Position numbers and translations under genes: made by a program
The notes under the pieces: generated by a model
Databases searched by the model: none
The model's input: the letters and a program-made list of their open reading frames with translations, nothing else
What the model was told of the DNA's origin: nothing
From: Paraburkholderia polaris
GTDB taxonomy: Bacteria > Pseudomonadota > Gammaproteobacteria > Burkholderiales > Burkholderiaceae
Assembly (NCBI RefSeq): GCF_012927345.1
Contig: NZ_JABBGJ010000007.1
Location: 62,001-126,000, forward strand
Length of the DNA stretch: 64,000 nt
Reading direction: 5' to 3'
Part shown: positions 26,954 through 34,966 of the stretch, piece after piece
How the letters are laid out: each line of letters begins with the position of its first letter
Position numbering within the stretch: the stretch's first letter is position 1

Positions 26954-27723
26954 GCGCCATGAACACAAACACCGAGTTCCGCACCCGCCTGCGGCGCGGC
27001 GACCCCATGTGCGGCCCCTTCATCAAGACGCCCCACTATCAGAACATCGAGATCGCCGGCGCGGCCGGGATGGATTTCGTCGTACTGGATGCCGAGCATG
27101 CGCCGTTCTCCGTCGATGCAATCGACCGCTGCCTGCTGGGTTGTGCCGCCGCGTCCTTGCCCGGCGTCGTTCGGTTGCCGGACGCTGAACCTTCGACCAT
27201 CCTGCAGGTGCTCGATATGGGTGCGGCGGGCATCGTCGTGCCGCACGTCGTGTCGGCAACCCAGGCGCGCGCGGCAGTAGCGGCCACGCGCTATCGCGAC
27301 GGGGTGCGCGGATTCAGCAATTCGCCCCGAGCGGGTGGCTATGGCCGGCTGCCGATGACGGAACACCTGCGTTTGCACGACGCGGCCGTATCGGTCGTGT
27401 GCCAGATCGAAGACCCCGAGGCCGTTGATCACGTCGACGAAATCGCTGCCGTGCCCGGCGTCGACTGTCTGTTTATTGGACGCGCGGACCTGGCCGTCTC
27501 GTACCAGGCGACTTCGCTCGATGACGAACGTATCGAACGCGCCATTGACCGCACCATCGAGGCGGGACGGGCCGCAGGCGTGACCGTCGGCATGTTTCTG
27601 CCTGATGCGGGCGCGGCGCGGCGCTACGCCGAACGCGGCATGCGCTTTTTCATCCTCGGTTCTGACCAATCGCTATTGAGCAGTGGCCTCACCCAGCTAG
27701 CCCGTACCTTTCACGCCGCATGA
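26950..27723 (+). CDS. HpcH/HpaI-family aldolase
   Basis: 257 aa, a class II (metal) pyruvate aldolase of the HpcH/HpaI/citrate-lyase-beta superfamily. Motifs are AGAAGMDFVVLDAEHAPF near residue 36 (Asp/Glu metal region and catalytic His), GAAGIVVPHVVSATQAR near 94 and VCQIEDPEAVDHVDEIAAVPGVDCLFIGRADL near 156 (Gln-x-Glu metal ligand and Asp). Homologues split 4-hydroxy-2-oxo acids into pyruvate and an aldehyde. It is translationally coupled to the cupin gene. The true acceptor is unknown. Confidence 0.9.
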   Translation: MSAMNTNTEFRTRLRRGDPMCGPFIKTPHYQNIEIAGAAGMDFVVLDAEHAPFSVDAIDRCLLGCAAASLPGVVRLPDAEPSTILQVLDMGAAGIVVPHVVSATQARAAVAATRYRDGVRGFSNSPRAGGYGRLPMTEHLRLHDAAVSVVCQIEDPEAVDHVDEIAAVPGVDCLFIGRADLAVSYQATSLDDERIERAIDRTIEAGRAAGVTVGMFLPDAGAARRYAERGMRFFILGSDQSLLSSGLTQLARTFHAA

Positions 27724-27806
27724 ACGTCGCGCGAGTCCGGGCATGCCTTCGCGGCTCCTCGCGCACACCGCATCTCGCCCATCTGAACTGATATCCGGAG
27801 ACAGCC

Positions 27807-28739
27807 ATGGCTTCCGACACTACCCAAATTGCAGCACCTTATTCAACCGAAACGGTCGACGCCATCCTGCGCGGCTCGATCGACCTGCATTGCCATAGCG
27901 GCCCCTCCGTGATGCCGCGCTACCTCGACCATATCGAGGCGATGCAGGAAGCCTCTGCCGCCGGTTTGCGCGCGGTACTGCTGAAGGACCACTACTACTC
28001 CGCGACGCCGGTCACGGAACTGCTCAACAAGCACTATTCACACCTTGGCGTTCTGATGCTGTCGGGCGTTCCGCTGAACAATTCGGTCGGCGGTCTGAAT
28101 GTGCATGCTGTAGAGCACGGCCTGAAGCTTGGGGCGCGCCTCGTCTGGATGCCGACTTTTTCGTCAGCGAACCACATCGCGCACCACAAGCACGATGTGC
28201 ACTTCAACGAGAAGTTTCCGCAGACTACGCAGAAGATGCTCGAGTCGATTCCACTGACCGTGCTCGACGACGACGGCAAGTTGAAGGAGGAGGTCAAGGC
28301 GATTCTCGATCTGATCGCAGCCGCTGATGTGGTGCTGTCCGCCGGACACCTGCACATCAGCGAGATCTGGCCGCTATTCGAAGAAGCGCGCAAGCGGGGC
28401 GTCAAGCGCCTGCTCGTGAACCATCCGACCTATGTCGTCGATGCGAGCCTCGATGACATGCGCCAACTGGCGAAGGAAGGCGTCTATATGGAGCACTCAA
28501 TGTGCATGTGGGTGCCGGGCTCGAAATTCCGGTTCTACGACCCGGAGTTTCTCGGTCAGGTGATTGAGGCCGGTACGGTCGATCTGACGATTCTGGGCTC
28601 CGATCTGGGGCAAAAGGGTAACCCGACCATTGTCGATGGATTCCGCAGCGTAATCGAGACGGCGCTCGAAATTGGCTACAGCGAAGCCGATGTCCGTAAA
28701 ATGACTGCCACGAACGCGGCCACATTAATGGGCCTCTGA
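27807..28739 (+). CDS. DUF6282-family amidohydrolase-like protein
   Basis: 310 aa. The N-terminal SIDLHCHSGPS (His-x-His), LLKDHYYS, AGHLHIS, VNHPTY and GSDLGQ form the metal-ligand series of a TIM-barrel hydrolase related to PHP/amidohydrolase proteins. I assign it to the DUF6282 group from overall layout. The reaction is not established: hydrolysis or decarboxylation of a carboxylic substrate would fit beside an aldolase and a cupin. ATG 27807 follows GGAGA. It lies 83 bp after the aldolase in the same operon. Confidence 0.8.
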   Translation: MASDTTQIAAPYSTETVDAILRGSIDLHCHSGPSVMPRYLDHIEAMQEASAAGLRAVLLKDHYYSATPVTELLNKHYSHLGVLMLSGVPLNNSVGGLNVHAVEHGLKLGARLVWMPTFSSANHIAHHKHDVHFNEKFPQTTQKMLESIPLTVLDDDGKLKEEVKAILDLIAAADVVLSAGHLHISEIWPLFEEARKRGVKRLLVNHPTYVVDASLDDMRQLAKEGVYMEHSMCMWVPGSKFRFYDPEFLGQVIEAGTVDLTILGSDLGQKGNPTIVDGFRSVIETALEIGYSEADVRKMTATNAATLMGL

Positions 28740-28825
28740 ATCCAGTATCGCGTGTTTCCGGGCTTGCATCGGCCAGTCTTTTGCCGATGCAATACCGGAC
28801 ATCGACGTCCCTGAGGAAAATCACA

Positions 28826-29674
28826 TTGGCAAGCACACGCACGTCCGACACTGCACCTGCGGCGGAGCCCACCGGGCCGGCGCTCCTCGAATCCGTCGGC
28901 ATTGTGTTCCGGCTGCTGGACGAACTTACGCTGGCGCGCCGGCCGCTTGGCGTCACCGAACTGGCGCAGATCGTCGACGAACCGAAGCCGCGCGTCTACC
29001 GTCATCTCGCCTCCATGAAACAGGTCGGCGCGGTCGAGCAAGACCCCCTCACCGAGAAATATCGGCTCGGAGCGAAGCTCGTCCTCTTCGGCACGGCCGC
29101 CGCGGAGCAGTTTGATCTGCGTGCCTTGGCGGACCCTTACCTGACCCGCCTGCGCGATGTGACTGGACAAACCGCTGTCCTCTCGGTCGCCACTCACGAT
29201 TCGGCACTTGTCGTTGCTACGGCGGAATCTACCCGGGGCGTGGTGATTTCCGTCAAGCCAGGCAATCGCCCGGCCACACATTGCTCCGCACAGGGCAGAC
29301 TGGTGCTGGCCTATCTGGACGAAGCCGCGCAACAGCGCGTGCTCAGGCGTAAGCTGCAGCAATTCACCGACCGCTCAATGACGGATCCGGCCGAAATTCA
29401 GGCACGCCTGGCGCTAATTCGTGAGCGTCTCTATGAAGATGCGGACGGCGAAGTCATTGATGGCATCAATCTGCTGGCAGCTCCGATCTTCAGGGGACGC
29501 GACGTCCTGGTCGGCTCGATTGGCGTGATCGGTCCGAGTCGCGATGTCCCGTCGCCTCCGACGGCTGATCTTCTTGGCGCGATCCAGTCAAGCGCCGCCG
29601 AACTGAGCGCGCGACTCAACTGCAACATTTATGAGCGGCTTCTCAGCAACGCTGGGCTTGTTGAGAAAGGCTGA
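28826..29674 (+). CDS. IclR-family transcriptional regulator
   Basis: About 282 aa. A winged HTH (VGIVFRLLDELTLARRPLGVTELAQIVDEPKPRVYRHLASM) precedes an IclR effector domain with GQTAVLSVATHDSALVVATAES and HCSAQGRLVLAYL. The start is most likely TTG 28826, with TGAGGA nine bases before; an ATG at 28787 would add 13 residues. It is last in the cupin/aldolase/DUF6282 operon and probably controls that operon and the divergent MFS gene. Its stop codon lies inside the first copy of a 50-bp tandem duplication. Confidence 0.9.
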   Translation: MASTRTSDTAPAAEPTGPALLESVGIVFRLLDELTLARRPLGVTELAQIVDEPKPRVYRHLASMKQVGAVEQDPLTEKYRLGAKLVLFGTAAAEQFDLRALADPYLTRLRDVTGQTAVLSVATHDSALVVATAESTRGVVISVKPGNRPATHCSAQGRLVLAYLDEAAQQRVLRRKLQQFTDRSMTDPAEIQARLALIRERLYEDADGEVIDGINLLAAPIFRGRDVLVGSIGVIGPSRDVPSPPTADLLGAIQSSAAELSARLNCNIYERLLSNAGLVEKG

Positions 29675-29738
29675 GTCCGGACTTGCACTTTCTCAGCAAC
29701 GCTGGGCTTGTTGAGAAAGGCTGAGTCCGGACTTGCAC
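29640..29738. repeat. 50-bp tandem duplication carrying a terminator-like hairpin
   Basis: Two back-to-back, base-perfect copies with a 50-bp period (29640-29689 and 29690-29738). The first spans the IclR stop codon. Each copy contains an 11-bp stem with one G-U pair: TTTCTCAGCAA pairs with TTGTTGAGAAA around an 8-base loop. The unit is therefore probably the IclR transcription terminator, duplicated recently. It lies between the IclR and FecR-domain genes. Confidence 0.92.
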
Positions 29739-29957
29739 CGCTAACTGCTAGCGGCCATGCGGTGTCTGCTTCGGGGCCATACTTTGTCCGATACAGCAGA
29801 CACGTTTCAAGCAGACTTCCAGAAGCAGTATTTCTGCACGTCCTTCGCAAACCCCAACGCCACGAGCAGTTGGGGAATGATCGCTCACAACACCAGGTCG
29901 ACATCGGGGAGTCGCGCTGCCCCGCGGAAAGCAGCTTTACGCAATCAGGTGCCACCG

Positions 29958-30425
29958 ATGCGTCTTCGCGCCATCCAATATGCCTTGATTCTTGTCTGCG
30001 GATGCATGGCTGTCGCCGATGCACTTGCCGCCGATGCTGCCGGCGTCGTGAAGACCCTTAAAGGCACGGTGCAGATCGAACGGGCTGGAGGAAGTTCGGG
30101 TGCGGCCATCGGCAGCGAGGTTTACGGCAGCGATCGCATAGTGACCGGCCCGGAATCTTCCGTCGGTATCACGCTGCGTGACACTACCCAACTCTCGGCC
30201 GGCGCCAATACCATCCTCGATCTGAACAAATTCGCGTTCAATACCACGACCCATGAGGGGGTGCTCGACGCCTCCATCAAACGCGGTTCCCTGGCAGTGA
30301 TTTCCGGAAAGTTGGCGAAGGCGAACCCGGATGCCGTCCGCTTCAGCACGCCGACTACCACACTGGGCGTGCGCGGCACTGAATTCATTATCGAAGTCGG
30401 CGATAAAGGGGAGAGTGCACGTTGA
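29958..30425 (+). CDS. Secreted FecR-domain protein
   Basis: 155 aa. A signal peptide (MRLRAIQYALILVCGCMAVADALA) precedes a FecR domain: GVVKTLKGTVQIERAG, GSEVYGSDRIVTGPESSVGITLRDTTQLSAGANTILDLNKFAF and the end TPTTTLGVRGTEFIIEV. Such periplasmic domains often accompany OmpA-like and CHASE2 proteins. ATG 29958 was chosen because it gives the signal peptide; the frame upstream to 29757 adds unrelated residues. Its TGA overlaps the TTG start of the next gene. The protein stops right after the FecR fold and has none of the C-terminal extension seen in larger relatives. Confidence 0.85.
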   Translation: MRLRAIQYALILVCGCMAVADALAADAAGVVKTLKGTVQIERAGGSSGAAIGSEVYGSDRIVTGPESSVGITLRDTTQLSAGANTILDLNKFAFNTTTHEGVLDASIKRGSLAVISGKLAKANPDAVRFSTPTTTLGVRGTEFIIEVGDKGESAR

Positions 30426-31036
30426 AGGCTGCAATCCGACGTCGCGGGCTGGCATCTGCAGCGGCATTCGTCATGCTGGCATACCTGGCCGGGTGCAGCA
30501 CTCCGGACAAAATTATTCTATTGCCGGATCCTGATGGCAAAGTCGGAGCGGTCATTGTCCACAGCGCCACCGGAGAGCAGACAATAGACAAGGCTTACGC
30601 CGGGGTCGGCGTCACCAAGGGCGGTGACATCGAAAAAACGATGGATAGCCAATCCAGTGTGCAGGCACGCTATAGCGAGCTACTCGCGGCCCGGCCGCCT
30701 CGGCCCATGGCATTTACGATCTTTTTTCTCTTTGATTCCGCCACCGAATTGGCTCCGGAGTCATCCGCCACAGTTAACAAGCTAAAAGCCGTCCTGGCGA
30801 CCTGGCCCGCGCCGCAGCTCGTGGTGGTCGGTCACACCGATCTGGCGGGCTCTCAGGAATTCAATGACCGACTGTCCATGCAGCGGGCGCAGACTGTTGC
30901 CGCGTTCCTGATCAAGCAAGGCATTCCTGCCCAACAAATAGAGACCGCTGCCCGGGGTAAGCGCGAGCCACTGGTGTCCACGGCAGATGGCGTTCCCAAT
31001 CGCATGAACCGGCGCGCAGTCATCACAATCCAATGA
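30422..31036 (+). CDS. OmpA-family lipoprotein
   Basis: 204 aa. The start TTG overlaps the previous stop and has GGGGAGAG upstream. A lipobox LAGC at residues 22-25 predicts a lipid-anchored protein; Ser follows the Cys, consistent with outer-membrane sorting. The C-terminal ~110 residues form an OmpA/MotB peptidoglycan-binding domain (FFLFDSATELAPES and VVGHTDLAGSQEFNDRLSMQRAQTVAAFL). It likely tethers a FecR/CHASE2 complex to the cell wall. Confidence 0.9.
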   Translation: MKAAIRRRGLASAAAFVMLAYLAGCSTPDKIILLPDPDGKVGAVIVHSATGEQTIDKAYAGVGVTKGGDIEKTMDSQSSVQARYSELLAARPPRPMAFTIFFLFDSATELAPESSATVNKLKAVLATWPAPQLVVVGHTDLAGSQEFNDRLSMQRAQTVAAFLIKQGIPAQQIETAARGKREPLVSTADGVPNRMNRRAVITIQ

Positions 31037-31074
31037 TCCGCGCCACTCATCGGCGCTGAACGGCCTTTCCGTCG

Positions 31075-32553
31075 ATGAAACGCTATTTCGACCCATGGCT
31101 TGCCCGGATCAGGAGTCTGCTGAGGGTGGTCCAGGGGCGTCCGGTGGCACTGGTGGTGTTGTTCGGCCTGAGCCTGCTCAACCTGTGTAGCGAATGGCCG
31201 AGCGACATACTACGCCCGGCCTTCGTGGACACGCTCGACGAGGCGCTTCCCGACTCCTTTAAAACAACCCGGCAAATTCTGTTCGATCAGTATGAACGTC
31301 ACTTCCCACGGATTCCGACCGCTCAGCCCGTAACCATTGTCGAGATCGATGAGGAGACGCTCGCAACCGTCGGTCAATGGCCCTGGCCGCGAAATCGACT
31401 CGCGAGCCTGATCGACGCCATTGCGGCACTGAAACCGCTGGCTATCGGTCTCGACATTTACATGCCGGAGCCGGATCAGACCTCTCCCGACAAGGTGGCT
31501 GGCAATCTGCCGAAAGCGGCTGCAGCGCTCGCCGCCGGCCTACGGGCCCTGCCTAGTCACGAAGCCATTCTCGCCAGATCGTTGCGCGCAGCGCCAACCA
31601 TACTAGGTGCCGCGCCGCTCGATCATGCGGCCTTCGCCACCAGCACCGATCTGCTCAGCGCTCCAATCCTCGTTCATGGCACCGACCCACTGGGCCACGT
31701 GCAACGGTTCGACTATGTGATCGCCAGCCTGCCGGAACTGCAGGCTGCGGCCCACGGGCAGGCGATGCTGAGCGTGGCGCTCGAACAAGGCGTAGTCCGG
31801 CATATTCCCCTCATCACGGGTTTGAGGGAGAAACTGGTCCCCAGTCTACCGATGGAAATGCTCCGCCTCGCCACGGGCTCTTCGGCGATCGACGTCTATG
31901 CCGACACATCGGGCGTGCAGGCGGTCGGTGTCGCTGATGTGCTGGTGCCCACGCAGCCGGGGGGTGACATCTGGTTGCATTTCGCGTCCATTCGGTCGAC
32001 GCTGAGCCGCTATGCGTCGGCACGCGACGTCCTGCAGGGAACCGTCGATCCGGAACGGATCCGGGACAAATTGGTGCTGGTCGGACTGACCGGTGCCGGC
32101 GTGACTGACATGCGCACGACGGCGTTGGGGGAACTGGTGCCGGGCATCGAAATTCAGGCGCAGGTCATCGAGACGATTTTCGAGGGACGTTTTCTGCGAC
32201 GCCCCACCTGGCTGAAATGGGCAGAATGCGCCTTCATCATGACGTTCGGGCTGCTGATCATCTGGTATGTGCCTCGCCCCCATTCGCGCTTCGCGGTATT
32301 CATAAGAGCCGCCCCCAAGGGCATCACCGCTCTGGGTATAGTCCTGCATCTGCTTAATCTGCTGGGCTGCTTCTTTATTTTCATGCGCTTCGGACTGCTG
32401 GTCGATGCGGCCTCGATTTTTATTATCCTGTCCGCGGTCATGGGCTGCTTCCTTTCACCCGCGTTACTCCGCTTCGACGAACAAACCAGAACGGAGGCCA
32501 CGCACGCGCCGGGGCGTGAAGCCGACAACGACCGCGCCGGCAAAGCACCTTGA
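31075..32553 (+). CDS. CHASE2-domain membrane protein without output domain
   Basis: 492 aa. One N-terminal helix (VALVVLFGLSLLNLCSE), a periplasmic CHASE2 domain of ~310 residues (VTIVEIDEETLATVGQWPWPRN, LAIGLDIYMPEPD, RDKLVLVGLTGAGVTDMRTTALG), then three C-terminal helices. In most relatives a cyclase, kinase, GGDEF or HPt domain follows; here only ~40 polar residues follow the last helix. The frame is intact with a normal stop. It forms a three-gene unit with the FecR and OmpA-like genes. Signal and downstream partner are unknown. Confidence 0.88.
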   Translation: MKRYFDPWLARIRSLLRVVQGRPVALVVLFGLSLLNLCSEWPSDILRPAFVDTLDEALPDSFKTTRQILFDQYERHFPRIPTAQPVTIVEIDEETLATVGQWPWPRNRLASLIDAIAALKPLAIGLDIYMPEPDQTSPDKVAGNLPKAAAALAAGLRALPSHEAILARSLRAAPTILGAAPLDHAAFATSTDLLSAPILVHGTDPLGHVQRFDYVIASLPELQAAAHGQAMLSVALEQGVVRHIPLITGLREKLVPSLPMEMLRLATGSSAIDVYADTSGVQAVGVADVLVPTQPGGDIWLHFASIRSTLSRYASARDVLQGTVDPERIRDKLVLVGLTGAGVTDMRTTALGELVPGIEIQAQVIETIFEGRFLRRPTWLKWAECAFIMTFGLLIIWYVPRPHSRFAVFIRAAPKGITALGIVLHLLNLLGCFFIFMRFGLLVDAASIFIILSAVMGCFLSPALLRFDEQTRTEATHAPGREADNDRAGKAP

Positions 32554-33082
32554 CCTTGAGGTAGCGGTTGTGCGGATGGCCTGCAACTTGAAAAGCTGCC
32601 GTTGGATTCACGCTGCATCGAGGGGCCTATGCGGGGCGGGAGCACGCAGTCGCTGACAGTGAGACCTGACGTTTGCGGCCATCGGTACGCGAACGGCGGG
32701 AAAGCGGCCTGTAGTTGCGTCACCGACGTCGTCACCTCAATGGCGCCTCCGGCCGATCAACGCCTTTCATGTCGCGTTCGTATCTTTTCCGAAGGGCGGG
32801 GTCCCAACAGGTCGAGAGACGCTACGGCGATGGAAGGAGGGCGCTAGAAATACACAGCGTCGCGTCGGCCACCGCCTCCAGGAAAGCGTCCTGTACACGG
32901 AATATCAGCGACCGTCTGCACGTTGCCGCGTTCAACGCGCGCATGCGCGTGCAGTGGCGCGGTGAAGAATGAGCGTCGCGTTGAGCGCCTTGCCGGCCAA
33001 ACGCAACATTTAGCCTGCACAGTTGAAAGCAATCTACCCACTCTGATTTATAATCATCAAGCCGTCGGGAAACACCCGGCGG
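32554..33082. other. Gene-poor stretch
   Basis: About 530 bp with no gene I can support; the plus-strand frames here are short and overlap each other. It is the left edge of a degraded accessory stretch that continues to about 35.2 kb. Confidence 0.5.
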
Positions 33083-33230
33083 CCGGGTTTGACAGCCTGT
33101 GATTTCATCCGCACACCCGCCCAGGCGGGGCGTGCGTCTACTTGCGCACGTCTATATTCCAATGGGCGGGCCGTAGTGGGGAGCCGCAAGGCTCGCCGGT
33201 TTGATGAAATCCCGGTCTGTCAACCTGCTA
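33083..33230 (+). ncRNA. Candidate C4-type antisense RNA element (P1/P4 phage-like)
   Basis: The ends are long-range inverted repeats: TTGACAG (33089) pairs with CTGTCAA (33217), and GATTTCATC (33101) with GATGAAATC (33203). Inside are a CCCGCC/GGCGGG stem near 33116 and GAGCC-GCAA-GGCTC (33181-33194), a GNRA-capped hairpin. The order GTTTGACAG ... GGGCGGGCCGT ... GCCGGTTTGATGAAATC ... CTGTCAACCTG recalls the c4/cI RNA region of phages P1, P7 and P4. In those phages a short RNA silences downstream genes by base pairing. A small protein gene follows 68 bp downstream. The class assignment is from memory of the motif order. Confidence 0.6.
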
Positions 33231-33297
33231 CGTGCCCGCTCACCCACTTTGCAAGCGAGTGTCGGGCGATCCAACGAAGTCTCAGGGAGATCGCACC

Positions 33298-33792
33298 ATG
33301 ACCAAAGCCGCTAAACAATCCCAACCCGCTTCACGCCCACCTGTCGACGCGCTTCAGCACGAGAAACTCGCATTGCAGGCATTCGACCTTTGCAACCGGC
33401 AGTTGAACCAACTGGACACACTTGTCACTTTTGCGGCCACAATATGTAGGAATCCTGCCATTACGATAGAGGAACGCCGACACCAGCAGACCCTGCTTGA
33501 ATTACTCGTCCACACCGGGGAGCAGTATCAGCAGGAACTCACCTGCGACCGCGAACTGTTCCAGGTGATCGCCTTGGATGCGAAGGGCGTCGCTCAAAGC
33601 CGCATCACTGCAAGCCGTGCGACGCGCCTTCTTGAAGAGTCCTCGCAGATCGCAGCGGAAGCACAAGCGGAAGCCCACGCCCAAGCCCAAGCTGCGACAG
33701 CAAAGGCCAACAAGCGCAAACAGCCGTCCGCCAAAGAGACAACGAGCGTAAATGCAGAAACCGCCCAGCAACCGGTTGTCGCGCCGTACTAA
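33298..33792 (+). CDS. Small hypothetical protein downstream of the C4-like RNA
   Basis: 164 aa, not recognised. The ATG 33298 has GGGAG nine bases upstream. The protein is helical: a Gln/Leu-rich core (LALQAFDLCNRQLNQLDTLVTFAATICRN) and then an Ala/Gln/Glu coiled-coil-like tail (SSQIAAEAQAEAHAQAQAATAKANKRKQ) ending in a basic, disordered stretch. No membrane segment. By position it corresponds to the gene a C4-type RNA would control in phages (icd/ash position), but I see no sequence link to Icd or Ash. Confidence 0.7.
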   Translation: MTKAAKQSQPASRPPVDALQHEKLALQAFDLCNRQLNQLDTLVTFAATICRNPAITIEERRHQQTLLELLVHTGEQYQQELTCDRELFQVIALDAKGVAQSRITASRATRLLEESSQIAAEAQAEAHAQAQAATAKANKRKQPSAKETTSVNAETAQQPVVAPY

Positions 33793-33879
33793 TCCATCAG
33801 GAGTGGCCGGCGCGTCGCATAGACGCGCTGGAGAGACTATTGACGCGCCGCTGCCGAGCGTAACTGTACGTTCACGGTC

Positions 33880-34074
33880 GTGTCGAACGCATATCGGGAT
33901 ACGCTACACGCGGTGCTGTGTGCTGTCGGCTACAACCTGCGTTGGTTGTTGCGCGCCATCGTCCGCGCGGGCCTGAGGTTCGCACTTTTTATCCCCGCGT
34001 TGCCGCATTGGCTGGCGAACGTCACGCTAAAGCCAGCGCTTGTTCGCGACAAGCGCTTTCGATGGGCTGATTAG
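33880..34074 (+). pseudogene. Remnant of an IS5-like transposase, C-terminal end
   Basis: About 64 codons. The stretch DTLHAVLCAVGYNLRWLLRAIVRAG is like the last conserved helix of IS5-type DDE transposases. The rest of the transposase (catalytic D, D, E region) is not found upstream, and I see no terminal inverted repeats. Taken as a decayed insertion element in the accessory stretch. Confidence 0.6.
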
Positions 34075-34224
34075 CGTTCGCCGACAGACAAGCTGCAACC
34101 TACTATATTCGGCAAGTCGGGGGTGATGGAGAGAACGGAGAATAGCGTCAGCCCATGAGCGGGGCAAGCTGCAAGGTGCCGTCCGCCTCCATTGTTCTAC
34201 TCGCAGCGCTCGTGGCCACTGCTT

Positions 34225-34506
34225 TCACGTCGCAGACAAAAGCGCTTGAGCCTGTTTGAGAAGCGCGTGCGACGCGGCAAACTCATTACGTCCAGCCATA
34301 GTGAGGGCGGCGTGAGCCGTGCGCGCGAACAGCGCGTTGTCGGACGTTACGACCGCATTCAAGCCGCAACCGGGGTGGTCGTATTGGCGAAAAAACGCGA
34401 CCATCTGGAAAGCATCGGACTGCCATGTTTGGGGGCCGGCCTTGGCTAGAATCTCAGCGGCTGCTGCCAACTGTCGCGTGGCTGCCAGGAATTCAGCGGG
34501 TTCCAT
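34225..34506 (-). CDS. Small hypothetical protein
   Basis: 93 aa, unrecognised. ATG 34506 follows GAGGAGAAAG. Largely helical and Ala-rich (EFLAATRQLAAAAEILAKAG, AHAALTMAGRNEFAASHALLKQAQALL). It overlaps the 3' end of the LysR remnant by 14 bp. No signal or membrane segment. The intact frame and good ribosome site support it; function unknown. Confidence 0.55.
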   Translation of the reverse strand: MEPAEFLAATRQLAAAAEILAKAGPQTWQSDAFQMVAFFRQYDHPGCGLNAVVTSDNALFARTAHAALTMAGRNEFAASHALLKQAQALLSAT

Positions 34507-34759
34507 GACATCTTTCTCCTCTTGCCTCTGACAACAGCCACGTGCGAAACGCTTCAAGACGCGGCACCAGCCATCGGGACGCGAACGACGGCAGGACGGT
34601 AATGCGCAACGGCCGCTCATCAGGCTCCATCAGGCGCACGGTTGCCGCCGCGATGCGATCGAGCGCGCAGGCGAGTTCCGGAAGATAGGTTTCGCCCTTT
34701 GCGGTGAGCTTCAGTGTATGTCCTCGACGCTCGAAAAGGCGAGTGTTCGGCATCTGCAT
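34493..34759 (-). pseudogene. LysR-type regulator remnant
   Basis: The ~75 residues NTRLFERRGHTLKLTAKGETYLPELACALDRI through LRITVLPSFASRWLVPRLEAF match the part of a GcvA-like LysR protein from the end of the HTH to the start of the effector domain. The recognition helix upstream and nearly the whole effector domain downstream are missing. The homology ends at about 34535; the tail to the stop is unrelated. Confidence 0.75.
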
Positions 34760-34923
34760 GATCCTCGTGGCGGCTTATGTCGCGTTCGCCTGACGCCTAA
34801 GGCAGCACGTGTAAATGCGACGACAGAGCGAATCTTTGCGGTGATTGATGCAGCCGGAGCGAACGACTGGCCGCCTCATAGGACGGCCGAGGCAAGCGTC
34901 TGCACCCGCTCGCCCTGCCCACG

Positions 34924-34945
34924 CACCCCTGTCTAGACAGGGGTG
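34924..34945. promoter_or_regulatory. 22-bp perfect palindrome
   Basis: CACCCCTGTCT followed directly by its exact inverse complement AGACAGGGGTG, with no loop. No T-run follows, so it is not a standard terminator. It lies 22 bp before the first TGTATATACA box and ~310 bp before the ABC importer operon. Most likely a dimeric repressor site or a cruciform-forming element. Confidence 0.6.
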
Positions 34946-34966
34946 TTCGAGCCTTGAAGTGAAATA

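Noticed and set aside
33880-34074. A functional insertion sequence
   Set aside because: Only the last ~50 residues of a transposase-like protein are present and no terminal inverted repeats or target duplication were found.
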